A stretch of 64,000 nucleotides of DNA from Nakamurella lactea DSM 19367 (GTDB taxonomy: Bacteria > Actinomycetota > Actinomycetes > Mycobacteriales > Nakamurellaceae), in NCBI RefSeq assembly GCF_000426645.1, contig NZ_AUFT01000001.1:1-64000 (forward strand), written 5' to 3'. Both the position numbers and the translations under genes were made by a program. Of this stretch, positions 25,185 through 33,604 are shown piece after piece (within the stretch, counting starts at the first letter, position 1; each line of letters opens with the position of its first letter). The notes below the pieces were generated by a model. The model worked only from the letters and a program-made list of their open reading frames with translations, did no database searches and was not told the DNA's origin.

Positions 25185-26500
25185 GCGAGCCGCAGCCGGC
25201 GGACGACCGGGCGAGAAGTGCGCCGCTGACCGGGATCACCGTGCTGGACCTGAGCCAGGTGATGGCCGGACCCTGGTGCACCCAGTTGCTCGGGGACCTT
25301 GGCGCCGACGTGATCAAGGTCGAATCGCCGGCCGGCGGCGACCAGGCACGGTCGAGCCTGGGTGTCGCCGGCCCCGGCGACAATCCGGCATTCCGGGCCG
25401 TCAACCGCAACAAGCGGAGTCTGGCCGTGGATCTCAAGACCGCGGCCGGTCGGGCACTGCTGCAGCGGATGGTTTCGACCGCCGACGTGTTGGTGGAGAG
25501 CTTCCGACCGGGAGTCGCCGCCCGGCTCGGCATCGACGCCCCGACCCTGCACGAGGTCAACCCGCGGCTGATCGTGGTGTCGCTGACCGGTTTCGGCACG
25601 CCCGACCGGCAACCGCCGGCGGACCGGGCAGCCGACACCGCTTCCGCCACGCCGACGGCTCCCGCAACCGCGACGACGGCGGCAGCGCCCACGGCGCCGC
25701 CGCTGGCCCTGCGGCCCGGGTACGACCTGATCGCCCAGGCGATGACCGGGCTGATGAGCGTCACGGGCACACCGGGCGGTGAGCTGGCCAAGGTGGGCGT
25801 CCCGATCACCGATCTCGGGTCCGGCCTGTTCGCCGTCATCGGCATCCTGGCCGCGCTGCGGAACCGGGAGGCGACCGGCCGGGGCGACCACGTGCGGACC
25901 AGCCTGTACCAGGCCGGCCTGGCCCTGCTGGTCTGGGAGTCGGCCGCCTACTGGGCGACCGGAACCGAGCCCGGCCCGACCGGGTCCGGGCATCGGCTGC
26001 TGGCACCGTACGAGTCGCTGCGGACCAGGAACGGCGCGTTGGTGGTGGCTGCCAACAACGACAAGCTGTGGCGGCTGCTGACGGACCGGCTGGGCATCCC
26101 CGAACTGGCCGACGACCCTCGGTTCGTCGGCAACGCGGACCGGCTCGCCCATCGCAACGAACTCGCGGTCGCGCTGGAACAACGGCTGGTGACCGACGAC
26201 ACCGATGCCTGGGTGGACCGGCTGGGAGCAGCCGGGATTCCGGTCGCGCCGGTGCGCACAGTGAGCCAGGCGTTGACCGATCCGCACACCGCCGCGCTGG
26301 CCATGGTGGGTAGCGTCGCGCACCCGGTGGTGGGTGAGCATCCGGTGCTCGGCCTGCCGTTCCAGCTGCAGGCCGACACCGCATGGCCGGGGACCGCGGC
26401 ACCGGCACTGGGCCAGCACAGCCGGGAGGTGCTACGGGACTTCGGTTTCGACACCGCGGAGATCGACCAGCTGACCAGCAACGGGGTGGTTCTGGAATGA
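25181..26500 (+). CDS. CoA-transferase, CaiB/BaiF family III
   Basis: A 439-residue enzyme that moves CoA between carboxylic acids. The N-terminal VLDLSQVMAGPWCTQLLGDLGADVIKVESP and NRNKRSLAVDLK are the family signatures; the catalytic Asp lies in RPGYDLIAQAM (D182). A low-complexity Ala/Thr/Pro insert (about 141-176) sits directly before this loop where most homologs have only a few residues. Second gene of a coupled hydrolase/CoA-transferase/enoyl-CoA hydratase operon, which suggests activation and beta-oxidation of an unusual acid. Confidence 0.93.
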   Translation: MSEPQPADDRARSAPLTGITVLDLSQVMAGPWCTQLLGDLGADVIKVESPAGGDQARSSLGVAGPGDNPAFRAVNRNKRSLAVDLKTAAGRALLQRMVSTADVLVESFRPGVAARLGIDAPTLHEVNPRLIVVSLTGFGTPDRQPPADRAADTASATPTAPATATTAAAPTAPPLALRPGYDLIAQAMTGLMSVTGTPGGELAKVGVPITDLGSGLFAVIGILAALRNREATGRGDHVRTSLYQAGLALLVWESAAYWATGTEPGPTGSGHRLLAPYESLRTRNGALVVAANNDKLWRLLTDRLGIPELADDPRFVGNADRLAHRNELAVALEQRLVTDDTDAWVDRLGAAGIPVAPVRTVSQALTDPHTAALAMVGSVAHPVVGEHPVLGLPFQLQADTAWPGTAAPALGQHSREVLRDFGFDTAEIDQLTSNGVVLE

Positions 26501-27321
26501 GACGACCGGAGGAGAGCGCGGGCGAACCATCCGATGCCGGGAACGAGCTCCTGGTCGAGCGCACCGATCGGGTACTGACGGTGACGCTGAACCGTCCGGC
26601 GAAGCTCAACGCGTTCACCCTGGACATGTTCGCCGCGCTCATCGACCTGGGTGCGCAGTTGCGCAACGATCCGACCGTCCGGGTGGTCTGCTTCCGCGGC
26701 GCCGGCAGCCGGGCGCTGGCGGCCGGCGCCGACATCTCCACCTTCACCGAATTCACCTCCGGCGACGACGGGGTGCGCTACGAGGCGACGGTTGCCCGCG
26801 CGTTGCAGGCGGTCTCGGATCTCCCGCAGGTGACGCTGGCGGTGATCCGCGGCCTGGCAGTGGGTGGCGGCCTGGCCCTGGCCACTGCCTGCGACCTACG
26901 GATCGCCGGCACCGGCGCCCGGGTCGGGTACCCGATCGCCGGTACCCTCGGCAACTGCCTGTCGGCTCCTGTACTGCGCCGCTGCGTCGCGGTGTTCGGG
27001 GATTCCCTGGTTCGCGAGATGCTGCTGACCGCCCGGCTGGTCGACGCCCAGCGCGCCTATGCGGCCGGCGCCATCAATGAGCTGGCCGACGACGACCAAC
27101 TCGACGCCGCCGTCAACGCGCTGACCACCCGGCTGGCCGGGCTGGCTCCCGGCACTCAGCTGGCCACCAAGCGGATCCTGGCCGCGCTGGCCGCCGGCGA
27201 GGATCCGCACGATGCCGACGAGATGCGAAAGGTTTACGGCAGCAAGGACTTCGCCGCTGCCGTGCAGGCGTTCATGAGCAAAGGTGAGCCCCGGTTCTCG
27301 GCCGAACTCGACCTCACCTGA
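26497..27321 (+). CDS. Enoyl-CoA hydratase/isomerase
   Basis: A 274-residue crotonase-fold protein. It begins MRRPEESAGEPSDAG with an ATGA overlap to the CoA-transferase. Key segments are VTLNRPAKLNAFT, the oxyanion residues in SRALAAGADIS and VIRGLAVGGGLALATACDLRIA. At the first catalytic position (Glu144 of the rat hydratase) the segment here reads GYPIAGTLGNCLSAPVLRR, with no Glu. At the second position LTARLVDAQRAYAAGAIN likewise carries no obvious acid. It may therefore be an isomerase or another crotonase activity rather than a simple hydratase. Confidence 0.88.
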   Translation: MRRPEESAGEPSDAGNELLVERTDRVLTVTLNRPAKLNAFTLDMFAALIDLGAQLRNDPTVRVVCFRGAGSRALAAGADISTFTEFTSGDDGVRYEATVARALQAVSDLPQVTLAVIRGLAVGGGLALATACDLRIAGTGARVGYPIAGTLGNCLSAPVLRRCVAVFGDSLVREMLLTARLVDAQRAYAAGAINELADDDQLDAAVNALTTRLAGLAPGTQLATKRILAALAAGEDPHDADEMRKVYGSKDFAAAVQAFMSKGEPRFSAELDLT

Positions 27322-27329
27322 CCCCCCAA

Positions 27330-27400
27330 AGGCGTAGCGGGGTTGTCTCAGGCGCGGGCGCGACACGTGCGCCACCCCAGGCGTAGCGGGGTTGTCTCAG
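27330..27400. repeat. Two direct copies of a 22-bp repeat
   Basis: AGGCGTAGCGGGGTTGTCTC followed by AG is present at 27330-27351 and 27379-27400, both preceded by a run of C, giving CCCC...GGGG hairpins. They lie between the convergent ends of the enoyl-CoA hydratase and the small membrane protein gene; the second copy includes the latter's stop (TCA at 27397-27399). They probably act as terminators. Confidence 0.75.
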
Positions 27401-27777
27401 CGCCACCAGAACAGCACCAGCACCGCGAGCACGGCGAGCACCGTCAGCCCGGCCAGCAGCGCCCTGGCCCACGTCGGGAACCTGCTGCGCAGCCCGCGGC
27501 CGGCTTCCCCGGCCCCGCCCACCAGCAGGTGCGCGAGCACCGCCGGCCAGCCTGGGCCGTCGGCTCCGTCGATCAGTTGCGGCGCAACGAATTGCAGCAG
27601 CAGAAGGACCACGCCGAGCAGCAGCAGGCCGCCGCCGGCCAGCCCGGCCGTCAGCTCCAGGGCGCGCAGCCCGCGGCCCGGCTGCCCGGACCCGTCGTTC
27701 GGCGCCAGGTCGGCGGATCGGTCGCCACGGCCGTCGTCACCGCCGCCGTTGACGGCCGGCAACGGGCGGGTGGTCAT
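27397..27777 (-). CDS. Small two-helix membrane protein
   Basis: A 126-residue protein starting MTTRPLPAVNGGG, coupled to the PHP gene by an ATGA overlap. Two hydrophobic segments are clear: LAGGGLLLLGVVLLLLQFV near the middle and ALLAGLTVLAVLAVLVLFWWR at the C-terminus. The loop between them is Gly/Ala/Arg-rich (LVGGAGEAGRGLRSRFPTW). No family recognised. The operon with a PHP phosphoesterase suggests no specific job. Confidence 0.7.
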   Translation of the reverse strand: MTTRPLPAVNGGGDDGRGDRSADLAPNDGSGQPGRGLRALELTAGLAGGGLLLLGVVLLLLQFVAPQLIDGADGPGWPAVLAHLLVGGAGEAGRGLRSRFPTWARALLAGLTVLAVLAVLVLFWWR

Positions 27778-28637
27778 GCTGAACCGCCGATCGGTCCGGT
27801 GGCCCCGCTGGTCCGGGAAATCAAGCGCTGCAACGCCTCCGGTGCCGTAGTGCACTGTCCGAGGGTGAGCGACTTGTTGTGGCCGTGGTAGTCGGAACTG
27901 CCGGTCCGCAGCAGCGAGAAACGCTGCGCGATCTCCGTCAGCTCGGCGCGGTCGGCCGCATCGTGATCCGGATGGTCGACCTCCAGCCCGGCCAGCCCGA
28001 GGTCGGCCAGTTCACCGATCAGCTCGGCCGTCAGCGCGCGGAACTCGCCTCGCCCGCGCGGATGGGCGATCACCGCCGCGCCGCCGGCCGCCGTCACCAA
28101 CTGCACCGCCACCCGCAGATCGGTATCCAGCTTGGGCACGTAGTAGGAACCGTGACCGGCCAGGTACGACGAGAACGCCTCCGTCACCGAATCCACCACC
28201 CCGGCACGGACCAGCGCCCGGCCGATGTGCGGGCGGCCGACCGGCGCGCCGGCGGCGATGTCCAGCACTTGCTGCCGGCTGATCCCGATGCCATCGGCAA
28301 CCATCAGGTCGACGATCGCCAGTCCGCGCTGCAGCCGTTCGGCACGGAGCCGCTGGTGCTCGGCGACGATGGCCGGATCGTCCGGATCGAACAGGTAGCC
28401 CAACAGGTGCACACTCACCCGACGGGCGCCGATCGGCACGGCTGTGGAGAATTCGGCCCCGCGGATCACCGTCAACCCGGCCGGCCGGGCGGCCAGGGCC
28501 GGCGCCCAGCCGTCGGTGGTGTCGTGGTCGGTGATCGCCACCACGTCGAGGCCGGAGGCCGCCGCGGCGCGCATCAGTTCGGCAGGGGTGTCGGTGCCGT
28601 CGGAGGCCGCCGAGTGAGTGTGAAGGTCGATCCGCAT
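27774..28637 (-). CDS. PHP-domain phosphoesterase (RNase AM/YciV type)
   Basis: A 287-residue protein. Metal-binding motifs of the PHP fold are visible: IDLHTHSAASDG (3-14), AITDHDTTDGW, the Glu in RGAEFSTAV, the His pair VIAHPRGRG, and SSDYHGHNK near the C-terminus. The single-domain length fits bacterial YciV (RNase AM, 5'-3' exonuclease on short RNA, 3',5'-bisphosphate nucleotidase). Overlaps the downstream membrane protein gene by four bases and is divergent from corA across a shared promoter. Confidence 0.92.
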   Translation of the reverse strand: MRIDLHTHSAASDGTDTPAELMRAAAASGLDVVAITDHDTTDGWAPALAARPAGLTVIRGAEFSTAVPIGARRVSVHLLGYLFDPDDPAIVAEHQRLRAERLQRGLAIVDLMVADGIGISRQQVLDIAAGAPVGRPHIGRALVRAGVVDSVTEAFSSYLAGHGSYYVPKLDTDLRVAVQLVTAAGGAAVIAHPRGRGEFRALTAELIGELADLGLAGLEVDHPDHDAADRAELTEIAQRFSLLRTGSSDYHGHNKSLTLGQCTTAPEALQRLISRTSGATGPIGGSA

Positions 28638-28646
28638 GATGTCGAC

Positions 28647-28653
28647 TACCGTA
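28647..28653. promoter_or_regulatory. Symmetric -10 element shared by divergent genes
   Basis: TACCGTA reads TACCGT on the plus strand (28647-28652) and TACGGT on the minus strand (28653-28648). The plus-strand hexamer is seven bases before a GTG (28660) in frame with CorA; the minus-strand hexamer is ten bases before the ATG of the PHP gene (28637). Divergent transcription from one box would give leaderless or nearly leaderless mRNAs both ways. Confidence 0.42.
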
Positions 28654-28659
28654 GCGATC

Positions 28660-29739
28660 GTGCCTCGACTTCCGGCGATGCCGCCCCTGTTCCCGTCCGG
28701 GAAGAGGCCGGTCCAACCGGCCGCGGCGACCCCGAAGGTCGACCCGTACCTGGTGGACTGCGGGGTCTACGTCGACGGCAGGCGGGTGCCGGGACCGACC
28801 TCGCCCCGCCAGGCGCTGGCGCTGGTCCGGGAACGAGCGGGCGGCTTCGTCTGGCTCGGTCTGTTCGAACCCGACGCCGACGACATGGCCGAGGTCGCCG
28901 AGCTGTTCGGGCTGCACGAATTGGCCGTTGAGGACGCTGTCCTGGCTCACCAACGACCGAAGCTGGAACGGTACAAGCGCAACACCCTGCTCGTTCTCAA
29001 GACCGTCCGGTACGTCGAGCACGACTCGCCGACCACCGCCGACGAGATCGTGGAGACCGGCGAGATCCTGATCTTTCTCGGCGTGGACTTCGTGTTGACC
29101 GTCCGGCACGGCCACCATTCCGAACTGGCCGGCCTGCGAAAGTCGCTGGAGGACGATCCCGAGCAGCTGGCGCTGGGTCCGGCCGCCGTGATGCACGCGA
29201 TCGCCGACCGGGTGGTCGATCACTACCTGAAGGTGGTCGACGCGGTCGAGGACGACATCGACGAAATGGAGACGCTGGTCTTCGATCCGCGCTCGCAGGT
29301 CTCCATCGAGCAGATCTATCTGTTCAAACGGGAGGTACTGGAGCTGCGCCGGGCGGTGGCGCCGTTGCGCGCCCCCCTGCAGAACCTGACGAACATCCCG
29401 AACCCGTTCGTCCCGCACGCGATCCAGGAGTATTTCCGCGACGTCGAGGACCACCTGACGCACGTGGCCGAGCAGGTCGCCACCTTCAACGAGCTGCTGA
29501 CCTCCCTGGTGAACGCCGCACTGGCCGAGGTGACCACCCAGCAGAACGAGGACATGCGAAAGATCTCCGCCTGGGCCGCGATCGCCTTGGTGCCCACCGC
29601 CATCGCCGGCATCTACGGGATGAACTTCACCCACATGCCCGAGCTGGACTGGACGTTCGGCTACCCGTTGGCCATTGCGCTGATCCTGCTGGTCTGCGTC
29701 CTGCTGTTCCGGGTGCTGCGCAAACGCGGCTGGCTGTAG
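28660..29739 (+). CDS. corA: CorA-family magnesium/cobalt transporter
   Basis: A 359-residue protein. The signature GMNF is in IYGMNFTHMPELDW near the C-terminus, flanked by two membrane helices (ISAWAAIALVPTAIAGIYG and FGYPLAIALILLVCVLLFRVL) and a basic tail. The long N-terminal cytoplasmic funnel domain contains the long stalk helix region (VDHYLKVVDAVEDDIDEMETLVF). Pentameric ion channel for Mg2+/Co2+. The open frame reaches ATG 28636, which would overlap the divergent start; GTG 28660, seven bases after a -10 box, was preferred. ATG 28678 is another option. Confidence 0.94.
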   Translation: MPRLPAMPPLFPSGKRPVQPAAATPKVDPYLVDCGVYVDGRRVPGPTSPRQALALVRERAGGFVWLGLFEPDADDMAEVAELFGLHELAVEDAVLAHQRPKLERYKRNTLLVLKTVRYVEHDSPTTADEIVETGEILIFLGVDFVLTVRHGHHSELAGLRKSLEDDPEQLALGPAAVMHAIADRVVDHYLKVVDAVEDDIDEMETLVFDPRSQVSIEQIYLFKREVLELRRAVAPLRAPLQNLTNIPNPFVPHAIQEYFRDVEDHLTHVAEQVATFNELLTSLVNAALAEVTTQQNEDMRKISAWAAIALVPTAIAGIYGMNFTHMPELDWTFGYPLAIALILLVCVLLFRVLRKRGWL

Positions 29740-29749
29740 CCGGTCGCCC

Positions 29750-30283
29750 TTACACGGCCGCGCCCGGCAGCTTCAGGCTCCGCCGCCCGTAGTCCCACAC
29801 ACCGCCGTCGAGCTGCTCGCGGACGATGTCCAGCTGGCCGCTGTGTGCGGCATTGTCGTTCAGCAGGTGGATCAGCACGCCGCGAATGGTGTCCTGCCGG
29901 TAGCCGCCCCAGGCGCCTTCCGGCCACCAGCCGGGCTCAGCGGTACTGGGCAGTGCCCGCACTTCAGCACAACCCTGGGCAGTGTCGCGGCGCACGCGCT
30001 CCAGCAGCTCCGGGAACGCCAGCGCGGGGTCGTTGTCCCAGTCTTTGTCGTCGAAGTCGACCGGATGACCGACCGCGACGTGGTGCAGCCAGAACCAGGT
30101 GCTGTCGTGGACGTGCCCGATCAGGCCGGCGATGCTCCAACCGGAGGGCATCACAATGGTGCGGGCCTGCTGGTCGGTGAGCCCGCCCGCCGAGGCGCAC
30201 AGCCGCCGGGTCGCGCTTTCGATCCAGCTGAGCAACTCGTCGGTGACCGGGTCCTGGATCGTTTCGTTGTTCGTCATACCCAT
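29750..30283 (-). CDS. DinB/DUF664-family protein
   Basis: A 177-residue four-helix-bundle protein. His residues in LIGHVHDSTWFWLHH (about 57-70) and LIHLLNDNAAHSGQLDIVREQLDG (about 137-160) match the metal-binding triad of the DinB/YfiT superfamily (mycothiol-dependent or bacillithiol-dependent transferases and related enzymes). The DUF664 subgroup is common in actinobacteria. The substrate is unknown. Start may be MGMTNN (30283) or MTNN (30277). It lies 10 bases from the end of corA, convergent. Confidence 0.85.
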   Translation of the reverse strand: MGMTNNETIQDPVTDELLSWIESATRRLCASAGGLTDQQARTIVMPSGWSIAGLIGHVHDSTWFWLHHVAVGHPVDFDDKDWDNDPALAFPELLERVRRDTAQGCAEVRALPSTAEPGWWPEGAWGGYRQDTIRGVLIHLLNDNAAHSGQLDIVREQLDGGVWDYGRRSLKLPGAAV

Positions 30284-30321
30284 AGGTCGAAGCTCGCGCC
30301 CGAACTTCTACATCCCGCCGA

Positions 30322-31596
30322 TCAGCGTGCAGCGCTGAGCTTTTCGGCCGCCGCCAACAGCACACAGGTGGCCACGCCCTGCATCGCGGTCGTCACGTCG
30401 GCGACCGGCGGCATGGTCGGCGCCAGCCGGATGTTCCGGTCGTTCGGGTCGTCGTGGTACGGGAACGAGGATCCGGCCGGGGTCAGCGCGATCCCGGCGC
30501 CCTTGGCCAGCTCGACCACCCGGGAGGCGGTGCCGTCCACGACGTCGAGGTTGACGAAGTAGCCGCCGGCCGGGTCGTTCCAACTGGCCACGCCATGCCC
30601 GGCCAACCGTTCGGTGAGCACCCGCTGCACCTGTGCGAACTTCGGCGCGATGATCTCCCGGTGCTTGGCCATGTGCGCCAGCACGCCGTCGCCGTCACCG
30701 AAGAACTGGGCGTGCCGCAGGTGATTCACCTTGTCCGGGCCGATTGATTCATTGCCGAGATGTTTGAGGTACCAAGCGATGTTCTCCACCGAGCCGCCGA
30801 CGAAACCGACCCCGGCACCGGCGAAGGTGATCTTCGAGGTGGAGGCGAACAGGATCGGCCGGTGCGGGTGACCCGACGCCGACGCCAGCGACAGCACATC
30901 GGCGCTCTTGGTCTCGTCCGCGGTCAGGTGGTGGAAGGCATAGGCGTTGTCCCAGAAGATCTTGAAGTCCGCTGCCGCGGTCGGCATCGAGGTGAGTTCG
31001 GCCGCCACCTCCTGGCTGCACACCGCGCCGGACGGGTTCGCGTAGGTCGGCACGATCCACATGCCCTTGATCCTCGGATCGTCCGCGACCAGTGCCTTGA
31101 TCGCGGAGGCGTCCGGACCGTCGGAATTCATCGGCACGGTGAGCATCTCGATCCCGTACGACTCCAGCAGGGTGAAGTGCCGGTCGTAGCCGGGGACCGG
31201 GCAGATGAACTTCACCGGACCGTCGGCCGACCACGGCCGTTCCGAGTCGACGGCGCCGTGCAGCAGGCAGTGCACCAGCACCTGCTGCATCATCGTCAGG
31301 CTGCTGTTGCCGCCGGCGACCAGCTGCCCGGTCTCCATCCCCAGCAGCTCGGCGAAGATCGCCCGCAGGTCGAGCAGGCCGGCCAATCCGCCGTAGTTGC
31401 GCGCATCGGTACCGTCGGCCGCGGTGTGCCCGTTCGGCAGCTGCAGCAGCTCCTCGGACAGATCCAGCTGAGCAGCCGACGGCTTGCCCCTGGTCAGGTC
31501 CAGCTTGAGCCCTTGGGCGACCAGTTCGTCGTAGGCGGTGCGCTGGTCCTGCAGGAACGCGGCAAGTTGGGCAGCAGGCAGTTCGGACAGGGTCAC
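30322..31596 (-). CDS. aspC: Aspartate aminotransferase, Rv3722c type
   Basis: A 424-residue PLP enzyme. The long N-terminus LKLDLTRGKPSAAQLDLSEELLQLP and the cofactor lysine in FASTSKITFAGAGVGF identify the atypical class I family (Aminotran_MocR-like) to which the main mycobacterial aspartate aminotransferase Rv3722c belongs. The aromatic stacking and Asn/Asp contacts are in VPTYANPSG and IFWDNAYAFHHL. It transfers amino groups between aspartate and 2-oxoglutarate, feeding nitrogen metabolism. GTG start. No obvious operon partner. Confidence 0.9.
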   Translation of the reverse strand: MTLSELPAAQLAAFLQDQRTAYDELVAQGLKLDLTRGKPSAAQLDLSEELLQLPNGHTAADGTDARNYGGLAGLLDLRAIFAELLGMETGQLVAGGNSSLTMMQQVLVHCLLHGAVDSERPWSADGPVKFICPVPGYDRHFTLLESYGIEMLTVPMNSDGPDASAIKALVADDPRIKGMWIVPTYANPSGAVCSQEVAAELTSMPTAAADFKIFWDNAYAFHHLTADETKSADVLSLASASGHPHRPILFASTSKITFAGAGVGFVGGSVENIAWYLKHLGNESIGPDKVNHLRHAQFFGDGDGVLAHMAKHREIIAPKFAQVQRVLTERLAGHGVASWNDPAGGYFVNLDVVDGTASRVVELAKGAGIALTPAGSSFPYHDDPNDRNIRLAPTMPPVADVTTAMQGVATCVLLAAAEKLSAAR

Positions 31597-31662
31597 GGTG
31601 TCACCATTTCGATCGGTTCCGGCGATTCGCTGCCAACGATAAGGGCGGCCGCCGACGCCGGT

Positions 31663-32214
31663 TCAGCTGGGCTGCGGTGGCGCCTGCGGCGCGGGCGCGT
31701 TGGTCCCGCCGAGCTCCATCCGGGCCAGCAGGTTCCGGGCACTCTCGGCGCTGCGCGGCTCGCACAGCAGATCGTAACGACGCGCCACCACCTGGCTGGA
31801 CGAGGTGAAGTCCCTGCGCCCCTTGGTCATCGAGTAACCCAACCAGCCCATCGCCGCGCCGAACAGCGCACCGACCCCGATCGACACCAGGATCAGCAGG
31901 AACACGCCGCCCTGCACCGGCGAGAAGAAGCTCATCAACATCCCGACGAACAGGCCCATCCACGCACCGGAACCGGCGCCCGCGCCGATCATCTTCCCTG
32001 AGGTGAGCCGCCCGGTGACCCGCTCGACCATCTGCAGATCGGAGCCGACGATGGTCACGTCCTGCACCGAGAAGTCGTTCCGGGCCAGATGTTCGACGGC
32101 CCGCTGCGCCTGCAGGTAGGTCGGGTAGGCGGCGACGGCGAAACCGGTCGGCGGCGTCGGCACGTTCGGCACGCCTGCGCCGCTCGCACCGCGGAATCCC
32201 ATCGGTGACGTCAT
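31663..32214 (-). CDS. General stress protein 17M-like membrane protein
   Basis: A 183-residue protein. The N-terminal FAVAAYPTYLQAQRAVEHLARNDFSVQDVTIVGSDL is the GSP17M-like alpha/beta fold; it is followed by VTGRLTSGKMIGAGAGSG and two helices (GLFVGMLMSFFSP, VFLLILVSIGVGALFGAAMGWLGYS), then a return to a small beta domain (VVARRYDLLCEPRSAESARNLLARM). Homologous gene Rv1234 lies in the same neighbourhood in M. tuberculosis. GGAGGTGGAG lies right before the ATG. The role is unknown. Divergent from mrp. Confidence 0.87.
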   Translation of the reverse strand: MTSPMGFRGASGAGVPNVPTPPTGFAVAAYPTYLQAQRAVEHLARNDFSVQDVTIVGSDLQMVERVTGRLTSGKMIGAGAGSGAWMGLFVGMLMSFFSPVQGGVFLLILVSIGVGALFGAAMGWLGYSMTKGRRDFTSSSQVVARRYDLLCEPRSAESARNLLARMELGGTNAPAPQAPPQPS

Positions 32215-32356
32215 GATCTCCACCTCCCGGACCCCCAGGTCCACCGGTAATACGTCGATCGTCTCACATCCGGCCCCTGCGCCACCGGTGCGGAACCTGA
32301 GCGACAGATGGGAGGACGTAGCCTGAGGCAGAGCAGAGAGAGGTTCAGTCACCGAT

Positions 32357-33520
32357 ATGCCTACCGAAACCGCAGCGAGCCGCGACGACGTGATGGCCGC
32401 GCTGGCCACCGTGAAGGATCCCGAGATCCGCCGACCGATCACCGACCTGGGCATGGTCGATCGGTGTGAGGTCGAACAGACAGCCGGCGGCACCGTGGTC
32501 GACGTCAAGGTGCTGCTGACCATCGCCGGGTGTCCGCTGCGGGACACCATCACCAAGGACGTCAACGCCGCGGTCCGGGCCGTGCCCGGCGTCTCCGACG
32601 TCCGGCTCGAGCTGGGCGTGATGACGGACGAGCAGCGCACCGAACTGCGGACGAACCTGCGCGGCGGCGCCACCAAGGAGATCCCGTTCGCCCGCCCGGA
32701 GAGCCGTACCCGGGTGTACGCGGTGGCCTCGGGCAAGGGCGGCGTCGGCAAGTCGACCGTCACGGTGAACCTCGCGGCGGCGCTGGCCGCCAAGGGACTG
32801 AACGTCGGCGTGCTGGACGCCGATGTCTACGGTTTCTCGATCCCACGGATGATGGGCGTGACCATGGCGCCGACCAGGGTCGACGACATGATCCTGCCGC
32901 CGGTGGTGCACGGCGTGAAGGTGATCAGCGTCGGCATGTTCGTCGACGGCAACGTCCCGGTGGTCTGGCGCGGCCCGATGCTGCACCGCGCGCTGCAACA
33001 GTTCCTGGCCGACGTGTTCTGGGGCGACCTTGATGTGCTGTTGCTGGACCTGCCGCCGGGCACCGGCGACATCGCGATCTCCACCGCACAGCTGATCCCG
33101 GCCACCGAGATCCTGGTCGTCACCACCCCGCAGACGGCGGCGGCCGAGGTCGCCGAACGGGCCGGCGCGATCGCCATCCAGACCAGGCAGAAGGTGGCCG
33201 GCGTGGTGGAGAACATGTCCGGGCTGACGTTGCCCGACGGGACCGTGCTGGAGGTGTTCGGCAGCGGCGGCGGGCAGATCGTCGCCGATTCGCTGAGCCG
33301 CACCACCGGCACGGACGTGCCGCTGCTGGCCCAGGTACCGCTGGACGTCGCACTGCGCCAGGCCGGCGACTCCGGCCTGCCGCTGGTGTTGCGGCCCGAG
33401 GCCTCCGACTCCCCCGCCGCCGCCGCGCTCCGCGCGGTCGCCGACGAACTCGCCGCCCGCAGCAAGCCGTTGGCCGGGGTGTCGCTCGGGATCGCGCCGA
33501 TGAGCAGCCGCTCCGCCTGA
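32357..33520 (+). CDS. mrp: Mrp/ApbC-type Fe-S cluster carrier ATPase
   Basis: A 387-residue protein. Residues 1-95 are a MIP18/DUF59-type domain (VKDPEIRRPITDLGMV), followed by the deviant Walker A ASGKGGVGKST and switch LLDLPPGTGDI of the Mrp/NBP35 family. It scaffolds or carries [Fe-S] clusters. The CxxC that binds the cluster in many homologs is absent: the segment reads VENMSGLTLPDGTVLEVFGSGGG, as in M. tuberculosis Mrp, so cluster binding must differ. The last 15 bases (CCGCTCCGCCTGA type) are duplicated in tandem after the stop. Confidence 0.94.
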   Translation: MPTETAASRDDVMAALATVKDPEIRRPITDLGMVDRCEVEQTAGGTVVDVKVLLTIAGCPLRDTITKDVNAAVRAVPGVSDVRLELGVMTDEQRTELRTNLRGGATKEIPFARPESRTRVYAVASGKGGVGKSTVTVNLAAALAAKGLNVGVLDADVYGFSIPRMMGVTMAPTRVDDMILPPVVHGVKVISVGMFVDGNVPVVWRGPMLHRALQQFLADVFWGDLDVLLLDLPPGTGDIAISTAQLIPATEILVVTTPQTAAAEVAERAGAIAIQTRQKVAGVVENMSGLTLPDGTVLEVFGSGGGQIVADSLSRTTGTDVPLLAQVPLDVALRQAGDSGLPLVLRPEASDSPAAAALRAVADELAARSKPLAGVSLGIAPMSSRSA

Positions 33521-33554
33521 CGCCGCTCCGCCTGACGCCGGCCGGCTTCAGCCG
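33506..33554 (+). repeat. 15-bp tandem duplication and hairpin after mrp
   Basis: The last codons and stop of mrp (GCCGCTCCGCCTGA core) are repeated immediately (33521-33535). A CCGGC-TTCA-GCCGG hairpin follows at 33541-33554. This is the only recognisable termination signal between mrp and the convergent tatB. Confidence 0.6.
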
Positions 33555-33604
33555 GACTACCACCCCGGACGACGCACCAGGCGACGTACCGGGCGATGGT
33601 CCCC

